Origin: Aquarana catesbeiana | Lineage: Eukaryota > Chordata > Amphibia > Anura > Ranidae | DNA length: 64,000 nt | Direction of reading: 5' to 3' | Assembly (NCBI RefSeq): GCF_042186555.1 | Contig: NC_133327.1 | Coordinates: 51,596,065-51,660,064, forward strand | Shown: one piece after another, positions 11,134-22,613 of the stretch | Layout of the letters: each line of letters opens with the position of its first letter | Position numbering within the stretch: position 1 is the first letter of the stretch | Notes under the pieces: model-generated | Told to the model about the DNA's origin: nothing | Database searches by the model: none | What the model saw: the letters and a program-made list of their open reading frames with translations, nothing else | Program-made: the position numbers and the translations under genes

Positions 11134-12105
11134 CACTATATTACCAAAAGTATTGGGACGCCTGCCTTTACACACTCATGAAATTTAATGGCATCCCAGT
11201 CTTAGTCAGTAGGGTTCAATATTGCGTTGGCCCACCCTTTAAAGCTATAACAGCTTCAACTCTTCTGGGAAGGCTGTCCACAAGGTTTAGTAGAGAACTC
11301 TTCAGGCACCAGCATACCAAGACATTTTGGACAATTTCATGCTCCCAACTTTCTGGGAACAGGGGATGGCCCCTTCCTGTTCCAACATGACTGTGCACCA
11401 GTGCACAAAGCAAGGTCCATAAAGACATGCATGAGTGAGTTTGGGGTGGAGGAGGTTGACTGACCTGCATTTGACTGCCAAATGGGCTTCTGGAAGAATG
11501 GTCAAACATCTCCATAGACACACTCCTAAACCTTGTGGACAGCCTTCCCAGAAGAGTTGAAGCTGTTATAGCTGCAAAGGGTGAACCCTACAGACTAATA
11601 GGGCGTACACACGGTCGGACTTTGTTCGGACATTCCGACAACAAAATCCTAGGATTTTTTCCGACGGATGTTGGCTCAAACTTGTTTTGTCTACACACGG
11701 TCGCACAAAGTTGTCGGAAAATCCGATCGTTCTAAGCGCGGTGACGTAAAAAGCACGTACGTCGGGACTATAAACAGGGCAGTGGCCAATAGCTTTCATC
11801 TCTTTATTTATTCTGAGCATGCGTGGCACTTTGTCCGTCGGATTTGTGTACACAAGATCGGAATTTCCGACAACGGATTTTGTTGTCGGAAAATTTTATC
11901 TCCTGCTCTCCAACTTTGTGTGTCGGAAAATCCGATGGAAAATGTCCGATGGAGCCCACACACAGTCGGAATTTCCGACAACATGCTCTGATCGGACATT
12001 TTCCATCGGAAAATCCGACCGTGTGTACGGGGCATAAGACTGGGATACCATTAAAGATCATGTGCGTGTAAATGCAGGCGTCTCAATGCTTTTGGTAATA
12101 TAGTG
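11134..12105. mobile_element. Tc1-type MITE with nested Harbinger MITE
   Basis: Ends CACTATATTACCAAAAGTATTGG and its inverse CTTTTGGTAATATAGTG, flanked by TA on both sides (11,132-11,133 and 12,106-12,107), the Tc1/mariner target duplication. The interior forms a foldback: the segment around 11,230-11,300 (CTTCTGGGAAGGCTGTCCAC) returns inverted around 11,540. A Harbinger MITE interrupts it at 11,599-12,034. A relative lies at 24,400-26,333. Confidence 0.85.
11599..12034. mobile_element. Harbinger-type MITE, copy 2 (inside Tc1 MITE)
   Basis: 436 bp, left end mutated to TAGGGCGTACACACGG, right end GTGTGTACGGGGCA. Flanked by TAA on both sides. The other arm of the host MITE (inverted, at 11,195-11,215) shows the uninterrupted word GACTAAGACTGGG, so the insertion duplicated exactly TAA. 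A three-base TWA duplication is the hallmark of PIF/Harbinger. Confidence 0.85.
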
Positions 12106-12660
12106 TATGTTCTAATGGTAACTGTTTAAAAGGTAATTTCTCCTCATCCTGATTTTCTCTCACTTCACTCTGCTTCATACCTGGGACAGGAAGTGAAGGA
12201 AAATCTCTGCAATTGGACCAATCTAGATTTAAAAATAAATTTTTGGCTATACAAAGACTTTATGCAAGTGCATATCAGCCATGACCTCTTTCCATAGTTA
12301 CTAAGAGCCAATCTAACATTTGTGAGGCCATTTATCAAGATCGTTGAACTGAAACTGTTATGTTATGCTGTTCCCATCATGACATGCAGCACTAATTAAT
12401 TTTGTGAATAAAGGCTAAAAGCAGCAAATTTCTTGCCAGAAATCATTTCCAAACAGGAATTTTTCAACTGGAGCATAGTCACTGATGTTGCCATCTTGGC
12501 TTTTGCACAGTACAACAAAGGTGATGCCAAGCTGTCAATTGCAGTTCACACAGTAAAGATACCTTTGGCCTTTCTGTGACAATGACATGTCCCTGCATGC
12601 ATCAAAACGAATGGGGAGAGGTTGGAAAAGTCAATGAGGGTTCAGATGCTGATTTGTGAT
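12106..12660. other. No gene recognised
   Basis: Anonymous sequence; no open frame with similarity and no repeat border found. Confidence 0.5.
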
Positions 12661-13028
12661 TAGGGATGGGCGGTTCAGCCCGAGCATAAGTTCCGGCCGA
12701 ACTTTAGCTGTTCGGACGTTTGACGAACAGCTGAACAAACGGTTAGTTCGACCATTTGTTCGGCACCCCGAACCGACCACAATGCATTACGGTGCTTAAC
12801 AGTGCATTGCAAGCCCTGATTGGCTGAAGCAGTGAAATCTTCAGCCAATCAGGGCACAGAGTACTGTCAGAGTCATGATTGGACACTGTCATCATGACTT
12901 TATTCAATCATGGCTCATTCCTGCCCCACAGTATAAAAGTATTCTTGGCAGCCATTTTCAGTGTGATTTTGGCGTGGAGAGAGATAGAACAGGACTCTGT
13001 TCAGTGCTATCAGTTAGTTAGTGTGCTA

Positions 13029-14653
13029 AAGTGGGGATGGAAAGTATTCAGACCCCCTTAAATTTTTCACTCTTTGTTATATTGCAGCCATTTGCTAAAA
13101 TCATTTTTTTTTTCTCATTAATGTACACACAGCATCCCATATTGACAGAAAAAATACAGAATTGTTGACATTTTTGCAGATTTATTAAAAAAAGAAAAAA
13201 TGAAATATCACATGGTCCTAAGTATTTAGACCCTTTGTTCAGTATTTAGTAGAAGCGCCCTTTTGATCTAATACAGCCATGAGTCTTTTTGGGAAAGATG
13301 CAACAAGTTTTTCACACCTGGATTTGCGGATCCTCTGCCATTCCTCCTTGCAGATCCTCTCCAGTTCTGTCAGATTGGATGGTAAACGTTGGTGGACAGC
13401 CATTTTTAGGTCTCTCCAGAGATGCTCAATTGGGTTTAAGTCAGGACTCTGGCTGGGCCATTCAAGAACAGTCATGGAGTTGTTTTTAAGCCACTCCTTC
13501 GTTATTTTAGCTGTGTGCTTAGGGTCATTGTCTTGTTGGAAGGTAAACCTTCAGCCCAGTCTGCGGTCCTGAGCACTCTGGAGAAGATTTTCGTCCAGAA
13601 TATCCCTGTACTTGGCCGCATTCATATTTCCCTCGATTGCAACCAGTCATCCTGTGACTGCAGCTGAAAGCAACCCCCACAGCATGATGCTGCCACCACC
13701 ATGCTTCACTGTTGGGACTGTATTGGACAGGTGATGGGCAGTGCCTGGTTTTCTCCACACATACCGCTTAGAATTAAGGCTAAAAAGTTCTACCTCATCA
13801 GACCAGAGAATCTTATTTCTCACCATCTTGGAGTCCTTCAGGTGTTTTTTTAGCAAACTCCATGCAGCCTTTCATGTGTCTTGCACTGAGGAGAGGCTTC
13901 CGTTGGGCCACTCTGCCATAAAGCCCCGACTGGTGGAGGGCTGCAGTGATGGTTGACTTTCTACAACTTTCTCCCGTCTCCTGACTGCATCTCTGGAGCT
14001 CAGCCACAGTGATCTTTGGGTTCTTCTTTACCTCTCTCACCAAGGTTCTTCTCCCCCGATAGCTCAGTTTGGCCAGATGGCCAGCTCTAGGAAGGGTTTT
14101 GGTCGTCCCAAAACGTCTTCCATTTAAGGATTATGGAGGCCACTGTGCTCTTAGGAACCTTAAGTGCAGCATAAATTTTTTTGTAACCTTGGCCAGATCT
14201 GTGCCTTGCACAATTCTGTCTCAGCTCTTCAGGCAGTTCCTTTGACCTCATGATTCCCATTTGCTCTGACATGCACTGTGAGCTGTAAGGTCTTATATAG
14301 ACAGGTGTGTGGCTTTCCTAATCAAGTCCAATCAGTATAATCAAACACAGCTGGACTCAAATGAAGGTGTAGAACCATCTCAAGGATGATCAGAAGAAAT
14401 GGACAGCACCTGAGTTAAATATATGAGTGTCACAGCAAAGGGTCTGAATACTTAGGACCATGTGATATTTCAGGTTTTCTTTTTTAATAAATCTGCAAAA
14501 ATGCCAACAATTCTGTGTTTTTCTGTCAATATAGGGTGCTGTGTGTACATTAATTAGGAAAAAAAAAATTAACTTAAATGAATTTAGCAAATGGCTGCAA
14601 TATAACAAAAAGTGAAAAATTTAAGGGGGTCTGAATACTTTCCGTCCCCACTG
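13029..14653 (-). mobile_element. Tc1 transposon, full length, inactive
   Basis: About 1.6 kb flanked by TA (13,027-13,028 and 14,654-14,655). The terminal inverted repeats are long, about 210 bp (13,029-13,236 against 14,440-14,653), with outer word AGTGGGGATGGAAAGTATTC and inner word ATCACATGGTCCTAAGTA, an IR/DR-like arrangement. A transposase remnant lies between them on the minus strand. The element sits in the 5' region of the old hAT. Confidence 0.9.
13239..14272 (-). pseudogene. Tc1 transposase, multiply frameshifted
   Basis: In Tc1 the enzyme cuts and pastes the element at TA sites. Reading down the minus strand from ATG at 14,272: an N-terminal helix-turn-helix (MRSKELPEEL, KKIYAALKVPKSTVA), a second one (TVAELQR, AALHQSGLYGRVAQRKPLL), the first catalytic Asp in ILWSDEVELF, the GGGSIMLWG block, and PSQSPDLNPIEHLWRDLK with the last acidic residue. 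These blocks fall in different frames (breaks near 14,060, 13,850, 13,640 and 13,520), with stops between. The expected length is about 340 residues and the fragments cover it nearly end to end. Confidence 0.9.
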
Positions 14654-14969
14654 TATACTGTGCTATTTTGTTTCAATTGTCAGTGTAGAATATTAGTTTA
14701 GTGTCAGTCTAGGGATAGTGTGAGTGTAGTGATGAGGACCATCATTCAGCTTTGCATAGTGTGCAGCAAGAGTAGGGACAGCTCAGATAGTTTCACTGTA
14801 GTGTAGTGAGACCGCGTCATTCATACATACATTAGTGTGGAGTAGGGATAGCTGATATAGTTGCAGTGTAGTGTAGTGAGACCGTGTCAGTAATCTTGAC
14901 ATTAGTGTACTGTATAGCTAGAGTAGGGACAGTTCAGATAGCGCCAGTGTAGTTGAACACGTCTATTGA

Positions 14970-15370
14970 TTGCGTTACTGCCCGTTTAACGCGATTTACT
15001 TCTGTGTGCGCGCTAATGCCAGTTTAACGCCATTTACTTCTGTGGCGTTACTGCCAGTTTAACACCATATCATTTTGTGTGCGTTACTGCCAGTTTAACG
15101 CCATTTAGTTCTATGTGCATTACTGGCCATTTAACGCCATATAGTTTTGTGCGTTACTGCCAGTTTAACGTCATTTACTTCTGTGTGCATTACTGCCAGT
15201 TTAACGCCATATAGTTTTGCGTGCGTTACTACCAGTTTTTCGCCATATAGTTTTGTGCGTTACTGCCAGTTTAACGCCATTTACTTCTGTGTGCATTACT
15301 GCCAGTTTAACGCCATATCGTTTTGCGTGCGTTACTACCAGTTTAACGCCATATAGTTCTGTGTGTCACT
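14970..15370. repeat. Tandem repeat, GCCAGTTTAACGCCAT units
   Basis: About ten diverged units, roughly 36-43 bp each, built around GTTACTGCCAGTTTAACGCC followed by ATTTACTTCTGTG or ATATAGTTTTG. They lie in the 5' non-coding part of the old hAT; the related hAT at 57-63 kb also has tandem repeats in the matching position. The open frames across the array are by-products. Confidence 0.8.
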
Positions 15371-17376
15371 GTACTTTTGGCGCATTATATTACAGTATAT
15401 TATAGTGTATCCATGGAGTGTCTGTGTAGCTTGAGTACTCAAATTAAAGTGCACCAAACACCTCTTTACATAGATTAAAGTGCATCTACGTACAGATCTC
15501 AACTTCCTCTTTACATTTGCTTATAAGCACTGCCCCCTCCATCCCAATAATGTCTGGGAGGACAATGAGGAGAGGCAGATGTTCCCTTGTCACTGTAAGG
15601 GGGCCAACAACAAATGTGTCCACAGGCAAAGTTGGATGTGGTGGTCAGTCCTCAGGCAGGGCATCATTTCCTCTGTTTAGTGAGTTTGCCCGTACTATCC
15701 AGCCACAGCATGCAGAGGAGGTGGTGGACTGGCTTACTAAACCCTCCTCATACTCCTCAATGTCAGGGGCCTGAACACACCAGAAAAAAGAATATCGTTA
15801 CTTCGAGAACAAAATAAAGCCAAACCTTGCGGTGGTGTTTCTCCAGGAAAGTCATTTTAAGACAGGTAATATTCCCAAATTACAAGACAAACACTACCCA
15901 CAAGTATTCCATGCAACCAATCCTACATCCAAAACCAAGGGAGTTTCCATTTTATTACACAAAAATTCAGAAATAGTTGTCTCACAACAATTGACAGACA
16001 CAGATGGGAGATATATCTTCCTCAAGGGAGGTTGGGCGGGAATTCCAATTATGCTGGCTAATGTATACTTTCCTAATTCTGCGCAAATCACATTTTGCCA
16101 ACAAGTAATTGACGAATTAAAAAGTTTTGCGATGGGCTGTATTGTGTTTGGGGGAGACCTCAATCTAGCACTCAATCCTTTACAAGACGCGTCGGATGGC
16201 AAATCTAGTGTGCCATATAAAAAACTAAAGAAAATAAAAACACTCCATGCCTCACTCACACCAATAGACTCATGGCGCTCATGCAATCCTTCAGGGAAGG
16301 TCGACATTACATAACAAATTTACACGTACTGATTATATCTTTATCTCACAAAGAGATTTACCACTCTTACATTCAGCCGATATTGGAATAAAGACTCTTT
16401 CAGACCACGCACCCATATCAGTGACTCTACACAAAAAGGCCAAAAGGCCCAGAACAACAATCTGGAGGCTAAATCCTTCCCTGCTCATTGATATGGCAGA
16501 TACAAATAAAATATCAGAAACGATTAAATATTATTTTAAAGAAAACGAATCAGAAGATATATCACCTATGAATATATGGGAAGCTCACAAATGCGTGGTC
16601 CGAGGGGAATTTATTAGATTAGGGGCTGCAAAAAAGAGAAAAACAAAAAAAGGACTCTTGGTTCTAACACAGGCCATAAGAGATATGGAAGCTGAACATA
16701 AACAATCGTTAGCGATTGAAACAGCCACTGCTCTACTTGAATTAAGGAAAAAACTACAGTCCATTCTGAATCTCAAAGCCCAAAAGATCTTTTTCTCAGT
16801 TCTTTTATGAACACGGAGACAAGTCAGGCAAATTTCTAGCAAAAGCATTGAAGGAAACCTTACTATCTACAAACGTAATGGCCATCAAAACCAAACAAAA
16901 TCAAATAATTAATGATACACAAAAGATCGCTCAGCGATTTCAAGAATACTATACAGATTTATACAACCTACCCTCAGCACATAAACCTAAATACATTTTT
17001 GGACCAAAAGCAGAAATAATTCACAAGTTCCTTATAGACAGTGGCCTACCCACTCTAAAAGACATAGACACACAAACATTAGAAGAACCGATAACAAAAA
17101 CAGAAATGACTGAAGCCATTAAATCCCTTAAATTGGGGAAAAGCCCCCTCGCGGCCCATTATTACAAAACTTTCTCCGATATTTTGATACCACACTTCCT
17201 TAAAACATTGAACTCCCTAAGAAATTCACAGGCTATTTCTGAAGACTTTTTGAGAGCCCATGTAACAGTACTGCCCAAACAAAACAAAGATCCTACAGAT
17301 TGCGCCAATTACAGACCGATTTCCTTACTGAATCTAGATCTGAAAATACACACAAAAATACTAGCAAATAGACTAA

Positions 17377-17811
17377 TGCCCCGTACACACGGTCGGACAT
17401 TGTTCCAACATTCCGACAACAAAATCCTAGGATTTTTTTCCGACGGATGTTGGCTCAAACTTGTCTTGCATACACATGGTCACACAAAGTTGTCGGAAAA
17501 TCCGATCGTTCTAAACGCGGTGACGTAAAACACATATGTCGGGACTATAAACGGGGCAGTGGCCAATAGCTTTCATCTCTTTATTTATTCTGAGCATGCG
17601 TGGCACTTTGTCCGTCGGATTTGTGTACACACGATCGGAATTTCCGACAACGGATTTTGTTGTCGGAAAATTTTATGTCCTGCTCTCAAACTTTGTGTGT
17701 CGGAAAATCTGATGGAAAATGTGTGATGGAGCCTACACACGGTCGGAATTTCCGACAACAAGGTCCTATCACACATTTTCGGTCGGAAAATCCGACCGTG
17801 TGTACGGGGCA
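17377..17811. mobile_element. Harbinger-type MITE, copy 3 (inside L1 ORF2)
   Basis: 435 bp with near-perfect ends TGCCCCGTACACACGGTCGG and its inverse, flanked by TAA (17,374-17,376 and 17,812-17,814). Deleting the element and one TAA joins the LINE frame as ANRLRSLLNQLIGPEQVGF, the expected L1 wording, which confirms both borders and the 3-bp duplication. Confidence 0.92.
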
Positions 17812-19459
17812 TAAGATCATTACTAAATCAACTAATAGGACCTGAACAGGTGGGATTCATGCCTGGGAGAGAGGCCAGGGATAACGTGATCAAGGCCATG
17901 AATCTCATACACAAAACAGGCATAGATAAACTTGAAGGCATGGTCTTATCAACTGAAGCGGAGAAGGCCTTTGACCAGGTGTCGTGGGACTTCTTATTTG
18001 CCATGTGCTCACATATAGGATTAAAAACAAATATGTTAACTTGGATAAAGACACTATACCACAACCCAGCAGCCCAAATTAAAATTAATGGAACTTTATC
18101 TGACAAAGTAAGGATTTAAAATGGGACAAGACAGGGATGCCCATTGTCACACCTACTATTTATCCTCACTCTAGAACCACTAATTCGCATTGTAAACAAA
18201 CTACCCGATATTCATGGTTTCAATATCAAAAATAAAACATACAAATGTGCAGCATACGCTAACGATTTATTATTTTTCATATTCCAACTACACATCACCA
18301 TGCTTAACCTATGTAACGTATTCTCCCAATACAGCTATATGTCAAACTTCAAAATTAACTATAAAAAATCTGAGGCATTGAATCTGACACTTTCAGAAAC
18401 CACTTTAAACAACACAAACAACAACTGCAAATTTAAATGGGAAACAACTCTCACTTATCTTTCATTAACTCCAAAACTAGATTTTATGTATAAAGCCAAT
18501 TTCAACCACCATCACAAATGATTACCAATGACCTTGAGAATTAGACAATGAAATATTTTTCATGGTTCGGTAGGGCAGCCATAATTAAAATGACAGTCTT
18601 ACCCAGAATACTTTACCCTTTCCAAACAATACCCATATTACTACCTTCAAGCTTCTTTAAATCTTTAAATATTCTGCTAAGAAAATTCCTTTGGGCCACC
18701 AAAAAACCCAGAATTAGTCTAAACCTACTAACTATAAACAAAACAGAGGCATGGGTTTTCCTAATTTTAAAAATTATTATTTAGCCACACACCTAACTAG
18801 AATCATAGATTGGACATGTCACAAAGAGAATAAAGATTGGGTAGGATTGGAGAATAACATGGGACCTATTCCGACATCACATACACCTTAGATACCCTGG
18901 AATCTGTTCCCCAAACAACTGAAACAACATCCTCTTATAGGGGCCACCTTAAAAAATTTACAAACAATTGATCAAAAGCATTCCCTCACTTCATCACTAG
19001 GACTACTAACCCCCTTGACAACAAATCCCGATTTTTTACCGGGAATGAATGGTTCTATCCAATCGCTCTACAACAGAAACACACCACTTCTAGTAGCACA
19101 CTGTTTAAAGAATAATACAATTAAACCCCTATCAGAATTACAAAAAGAATTAGGACAAACACCTCTACAACCCAGGGAATACAAACAAATACATTAATTC
19201 ATTATGAATACTCAAAAACAAAAACATTTTCTTAGATCATTAACACCATTTGAAACTATATGCTTTTCAGACACTACAACTACTAAGAATATCTCCTTAA
19301 CATATACTTGGTTGCAGTCCAGCGATCTACAGGAACCTAATAGACACAAAACCTTCTGGGAATCAACTCTAAACAAATCCTTTACAAAAGATAAATGGCT
19401 ACAAGCATGTGTGTTTGCACACAAATGTGCAATCAGTGTAAGATTGCAAGAAACATCAT

Positions 19460-20467
19460 TTAACCCCTTCCCAACCGGCGCACGCCGATGTACGTCGGCA
19501 GAATGGCACGGCTGGGCAAATGGACTTACAGGTACGTCCATTTGAATACCCCGCCATGCCACTGCGTGCACGCCACCGGCGGCACGCGCGCGCCGGCCGG
19601 GAGCTCCGTGAGTCGGGTCGCGGGTCCTGCGGACTCGAACGCCACGGGGATGCCCGCGATCGCCTTACAGAGAGGACGAACGGGGAGATGCTGATGTAAA
19701 CAGCATCTCTCCATTCTGCCTAGTGACAAGTGTCACTGATCACTGCTCCCTGTAATCGGGAGTAGTGATCAGCGTAGTGACACAGCTAGCCCATCCCCCT
19801 ACAGTTAGTAATCACTCCCTAGTACTGACTTAACCCCTCCCCGCCCCCTAGTGGTTAACCCCTTCACTGCCAGTGTCATTTACATAGTAATCAGTGCATT
19901 TTTAATCGCACTGATCGCTGTATAAATGACAATGGTCCCAAAAATGTGTCAAAAATGTCCGACATGTCCGCCATAACATCGCAGTCACAATAAAAATCGC
20001 TGATCGCCGCCATTACTAGTAAAAAAAAAAAATTATTAATAAAAATGCCATAAAACTATCCCCTATTTTGTAAACGCTATAACTTTTGCGCAAACCAATC
20101 AATAAACGCTTATTGCAATTTTTTTTTACCAAACATATGTAGAAGAATATGATCGGCCTAAACAGAGGAAAAAAAAATGTTTTTTTATATATTTTTGGGG
20201 GATATTTATTATAGCAAAATGTAAACAATAATGCGTTGTTTTCAAAATTGTCGCTCTTATTTTGTTTATGGCGCAAAAAATAAAAATCGCAGAGGTGATC
20301 AAATACCACCAAAAGAAAGTTCTATTTGTGGGAAAAAAGGACATCAATTTTGTTTGAGAGCCACGTCGCACGACCGTGCAATTGTCAGTTAAAGCGACGC
20401 AGTGCCGAATCGCAAAAAGTGCTCTGGTCAGGAAGGGGGTAAAATCTTCCGGAGCCGAAGCTGTTAA
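19460..20467. mobile_element. piggyBac-type MITE (inside L1 ORF2)
   Basis: About 1 kb between TTAA 19,460-19,463 and TTAA 20,464-20,467. It starts TTAACCCCTTCCCAACC and ends AGCCGAAGCTGTTAA. The right part, read inverted, matches the left part of the element at 37,136 (GTGCTCTGGTCAGGAAGG, TTGTGGGAAAAAAGG). Removing the insert and one TTAA rejoins the LINE frame as QETSFKILTNWYITPNK. The duplication is TTAA, as in piggyBac. Non-coding inside. Confidence 0.88.
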
Positions 20468-21279
20468 AATTTTAACAAATTGGTACATCACACCAAATAA
20501 AATACACAAATGGTTTTCAATAATACCTGGGGGTTGTTGGCGCTGCAACCGAGAAGAAGGCACCTTATACCACATCTGGTGGGAATGTGATCTGATCAAA
20601 CCCTTTTGGAGCCAAGTAACCAAGATCATAAAACATATTACAAAAACGAAAATTCATGTAAGCTATGCTTGCTGCCTCATAAATATCACCAATTGCTCCC
20701 TAAGAAAGTATAAAAACTCTTTGACCAGATTCTTAATCACATCAGCCAAAACAGTGATACCAAAATACTGGAGAAGCACCACCGCTCCTACAATTAAAGA
20801 ATCTTTGGAAGAAGTACATCTCCTTAAAGGAATGAAAGAGATTAGGGCAACAACACAAGGGAATATAGAAAATTTCAATAACATATGGCAACCGTGGATT
20901 ATTTTTAAATATTCTAAATTCTTTTACAACTTTCATACAGAGATAAACTCTCTATACATATAAAAACGAATTACCAGTATTTTTCTTCTTTTTATTTTAT
21001 TTTTCTTTCCTTCTCTTTATTCTTCATCTCTATTACTATACATATAACTGAGGACACCTCTCAGGGGTCCACAAATTTACTCTCCTTTCTAGAATAAATA
21101 ACAGATTTTTTCTATACAAAGCTAGAGTATTTCCAAATAAATCATTACTGTAACAATAGGCTGGTTATGAAAGCACCCTAGTGGTCGTACAAGTTAATAC
21201 TCTAACATTGAAGTCAATTATTCATTGTTATATGAAACCTATGTACAAATGTTAATATGATTGTACTAATGTTATTTTT

Positions 21280-21692
21280 TTTACTTTCAAAATATTTTAT
21301 TGATTTTCCAAAAATATAAAACAATATAAAATGAAGTAAAGCAAAACATTACATTACAATCCCCTGTGGGGGGTACAAGATAAGCCAAAAACATAAAGTA
21401 TGTATCAAACATCTATCACATTGACAGGTACCTTAGACACCACTATAACTCTTCCAATTATATAATAATAGGAAGGGGCAAGGAGAGGTTCCGCCAGCAC
21501 TCCAAAAGTGATCATGCTGTTCACGGCCGAATCTCAACGAGCCACCAGTATCAAATCTTCGCCAGATATTCCTGGGATCTAAGATAAACAATAAGGTTGC
21601 TATGACCTGATTTGCTAGCCCCAAAGGGTGAGACCACCCAATGCAGAACTAATTGCACTGAAGTCAGGGAAACTCTCCGTGTACCTTAGAGG
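21280..21692 (-). mobile_element. Antisense LINE 3' fragment inside the L1 tail
   Basis: Begins with a T-rich stretch followed by CAAAATATTTTATTGATTTTCC, which on the minus strand reads as a retroelement 3' end with AATAAAATATTTTG. It is flanked by a perfect 17-bp duplication GTACTAATGTTATTTTT (21,263-21,279 and 21,693-21,709), as expected for target-primed reverse transcription. No coding motif is visible in the 413 bp. Confidence 0.8.
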
Positions 21693-22613
21693 GTACTAAT
21701 GTTATTTTTAAGCACTAATAAAAGCTTATTGTTTAAAAAAAAAACAACAACAACAAAAGTGTCCACAGACAAAAGTACACGTGGTGGCCACTCCTCAAGC
21801 AGGGCATCATTTCCTCTGCTCAGTGAGTTTGCCCGTGCTATCCAGCCACAGCATGCAGAGGAGGTGGTGGACTGGCTTACTAAACCTTCCTCATCCTCCT
21901 TATTCTCTGTCATGCAAACAAAGACAAGTGTGCAGTCCCTGCAGTTGCCAGAGTGGATAAACCTGCCTCCTTGTCCACATGTATTCATGCCATAGCCCCA
22001 ACATCAGCCATTGAGGAGTCATCGGAGTTATTTGACCACAGTGTCAGCAACTTGCTCCTTGATGATGCCCAGCCATTACTGGATTCAGATGTTGCTTCTG
22101 AGGTTGAGGATGACAGGAACATGAGCCTAGAGAGAGGGAGGAACACTGGTAGACAAATTGGCATTCATGTTCCCCAAGCCACAGCGCATTGCCAAGTTGT
22201 CTCCAGTGGTAATGATGAAGGTGGAGGAGATGGGGATGGTGATGATGATGAGGTCACTGATGCGACTTGGGCCAGATAGAGCAGAGGAGGAAACTTAAGG
22301 TGAGGCGGCACAAACCCAAGGAGGAGAAAGAGTAGAGAGCTGCCACTCAATTCCATCAGATTCTGCAACTGTTATCTCCCAGCCCACTCCCCAAAGCTCA
22401 GCTGTCTGGGCCTTTTTCAGCACTTCTGCAGCAGATCGCATCAAGGTCTTGTGTAGTGCTGCACTTTGTTCTTAAAAGTACCTATTTAAATACAGTACTC
22501 GCAGTCACATACAGTACAAGAAACATATGGTGCAAAAGTGAAATAAAGTGTTGTGTTCATACTAGAGGGTGCCAATATGATATCCTTTAGTCATACAACA
22601 TAATATCCATCGA

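Larger units (their letters stand above)
15770..20963 (+). pseudogene. L1-clade ORF2 (endonuclease + reverse transcriptase), dead
   Basis: Endonuclease: LNVRGLNTPEKR, VFLQESHF, VFGGDLNLALNP and, after a frame slip near 16,310, SDHAPISV. Reverse transcriptase: RPISLLNLDLKIHTKILANRL, then (after the MITE) GPEQVGFMPGREARDN, motif A STEAEKAFDQVSW, motif B GTRQGCPLS, motif C YANDLLFF. The C-terminal knuckle CWRCNREEGTLYHIWWEC is at about 20,540-20,593. Motif A has Glu where LDAEKAFD normally has Asp, and motif C has Asn for the first Asp of YADD, so catalytic residues are lost as well as the frame (stop near 18,118, slips near 16,805 and 18,520). The family is assigned from motif wording; the split between L1 proper and Tx1 is not resolved. 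Confidence 0.85.
15759..21747 (+). mobile_element. L1-clade LINE, ORF2 only, with three nested insertions
   Basis: The LINE starts at the beginning of ORF2 (LNVRGLNTPEKR) and runs to an A-rich tail near 21,734-21,747. ORF1 is absent. It is interrupted by a Harbinger MITE (17,377-17,811), a piggyBac-type MITE (19,460-20,467) and an antisense retroelement fragment (21,280-21,692). Removing the first two rejoins the frame. Both flanks carry the same roughly 153-bp stretch of hAT sequence (15,605-15,758 and 21,748-21,900), which can be read as a very long target-site duplication. Confidence 0.85.
15549..22440 (+). pseudogene. hAT transposase N-terminal region, split by L1
   Basis: The first part starts MSGR at 15,549 and includes QPQHAEEVVDWLTKPSS. 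After the L1 the same stretch is repeated (from about 21,759) and continues through ELFDHSVSNLLL, DDAQPL, HCQVVSS and DEVTDATW, each of which has a counterpart in the hAT gene read down from 61,812 (for example EPQHAEDLVEWMTKPSS and LELFDHSV). This is the acidic, Ser-rich leader before the BED zinc finger. The finger is only begun, and there is a stop after DATWAR. Not functional. Confidence 0.75.
12661..22450 (+). mobile_element. Old hAT element, split by Tc1 and L1 insertions, 3'-truncated
   Basis: Starts TAGGGATGGGCGG, resembling the termini of the hAT elements at 34,293 and 57,041, followed by the family's terminal region with GTTCG-rich sequence and CCAATCAGGG inverted words. The N-terminal transposase coding region at 15,549-15,758 and 21,759-22,440 matches the same region of the 57-63 kb element. 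The first BED-finger residues (AVWAFF) appear near 22,410 and then homology stops, so the catalytic part is gone. Excluding the inserts about 2.2 kb of hAT sequence remains. No right terminus or matching 8-bp duplication was found. Confidence 0.75.

Noticed and set aside
15147..15405. Overlapping frames of Cys/Phe/Thr-rich repeats
   Set aside because: Tandem repeat GCCAGTTTAACGCC read in two frames; no protein similarity.
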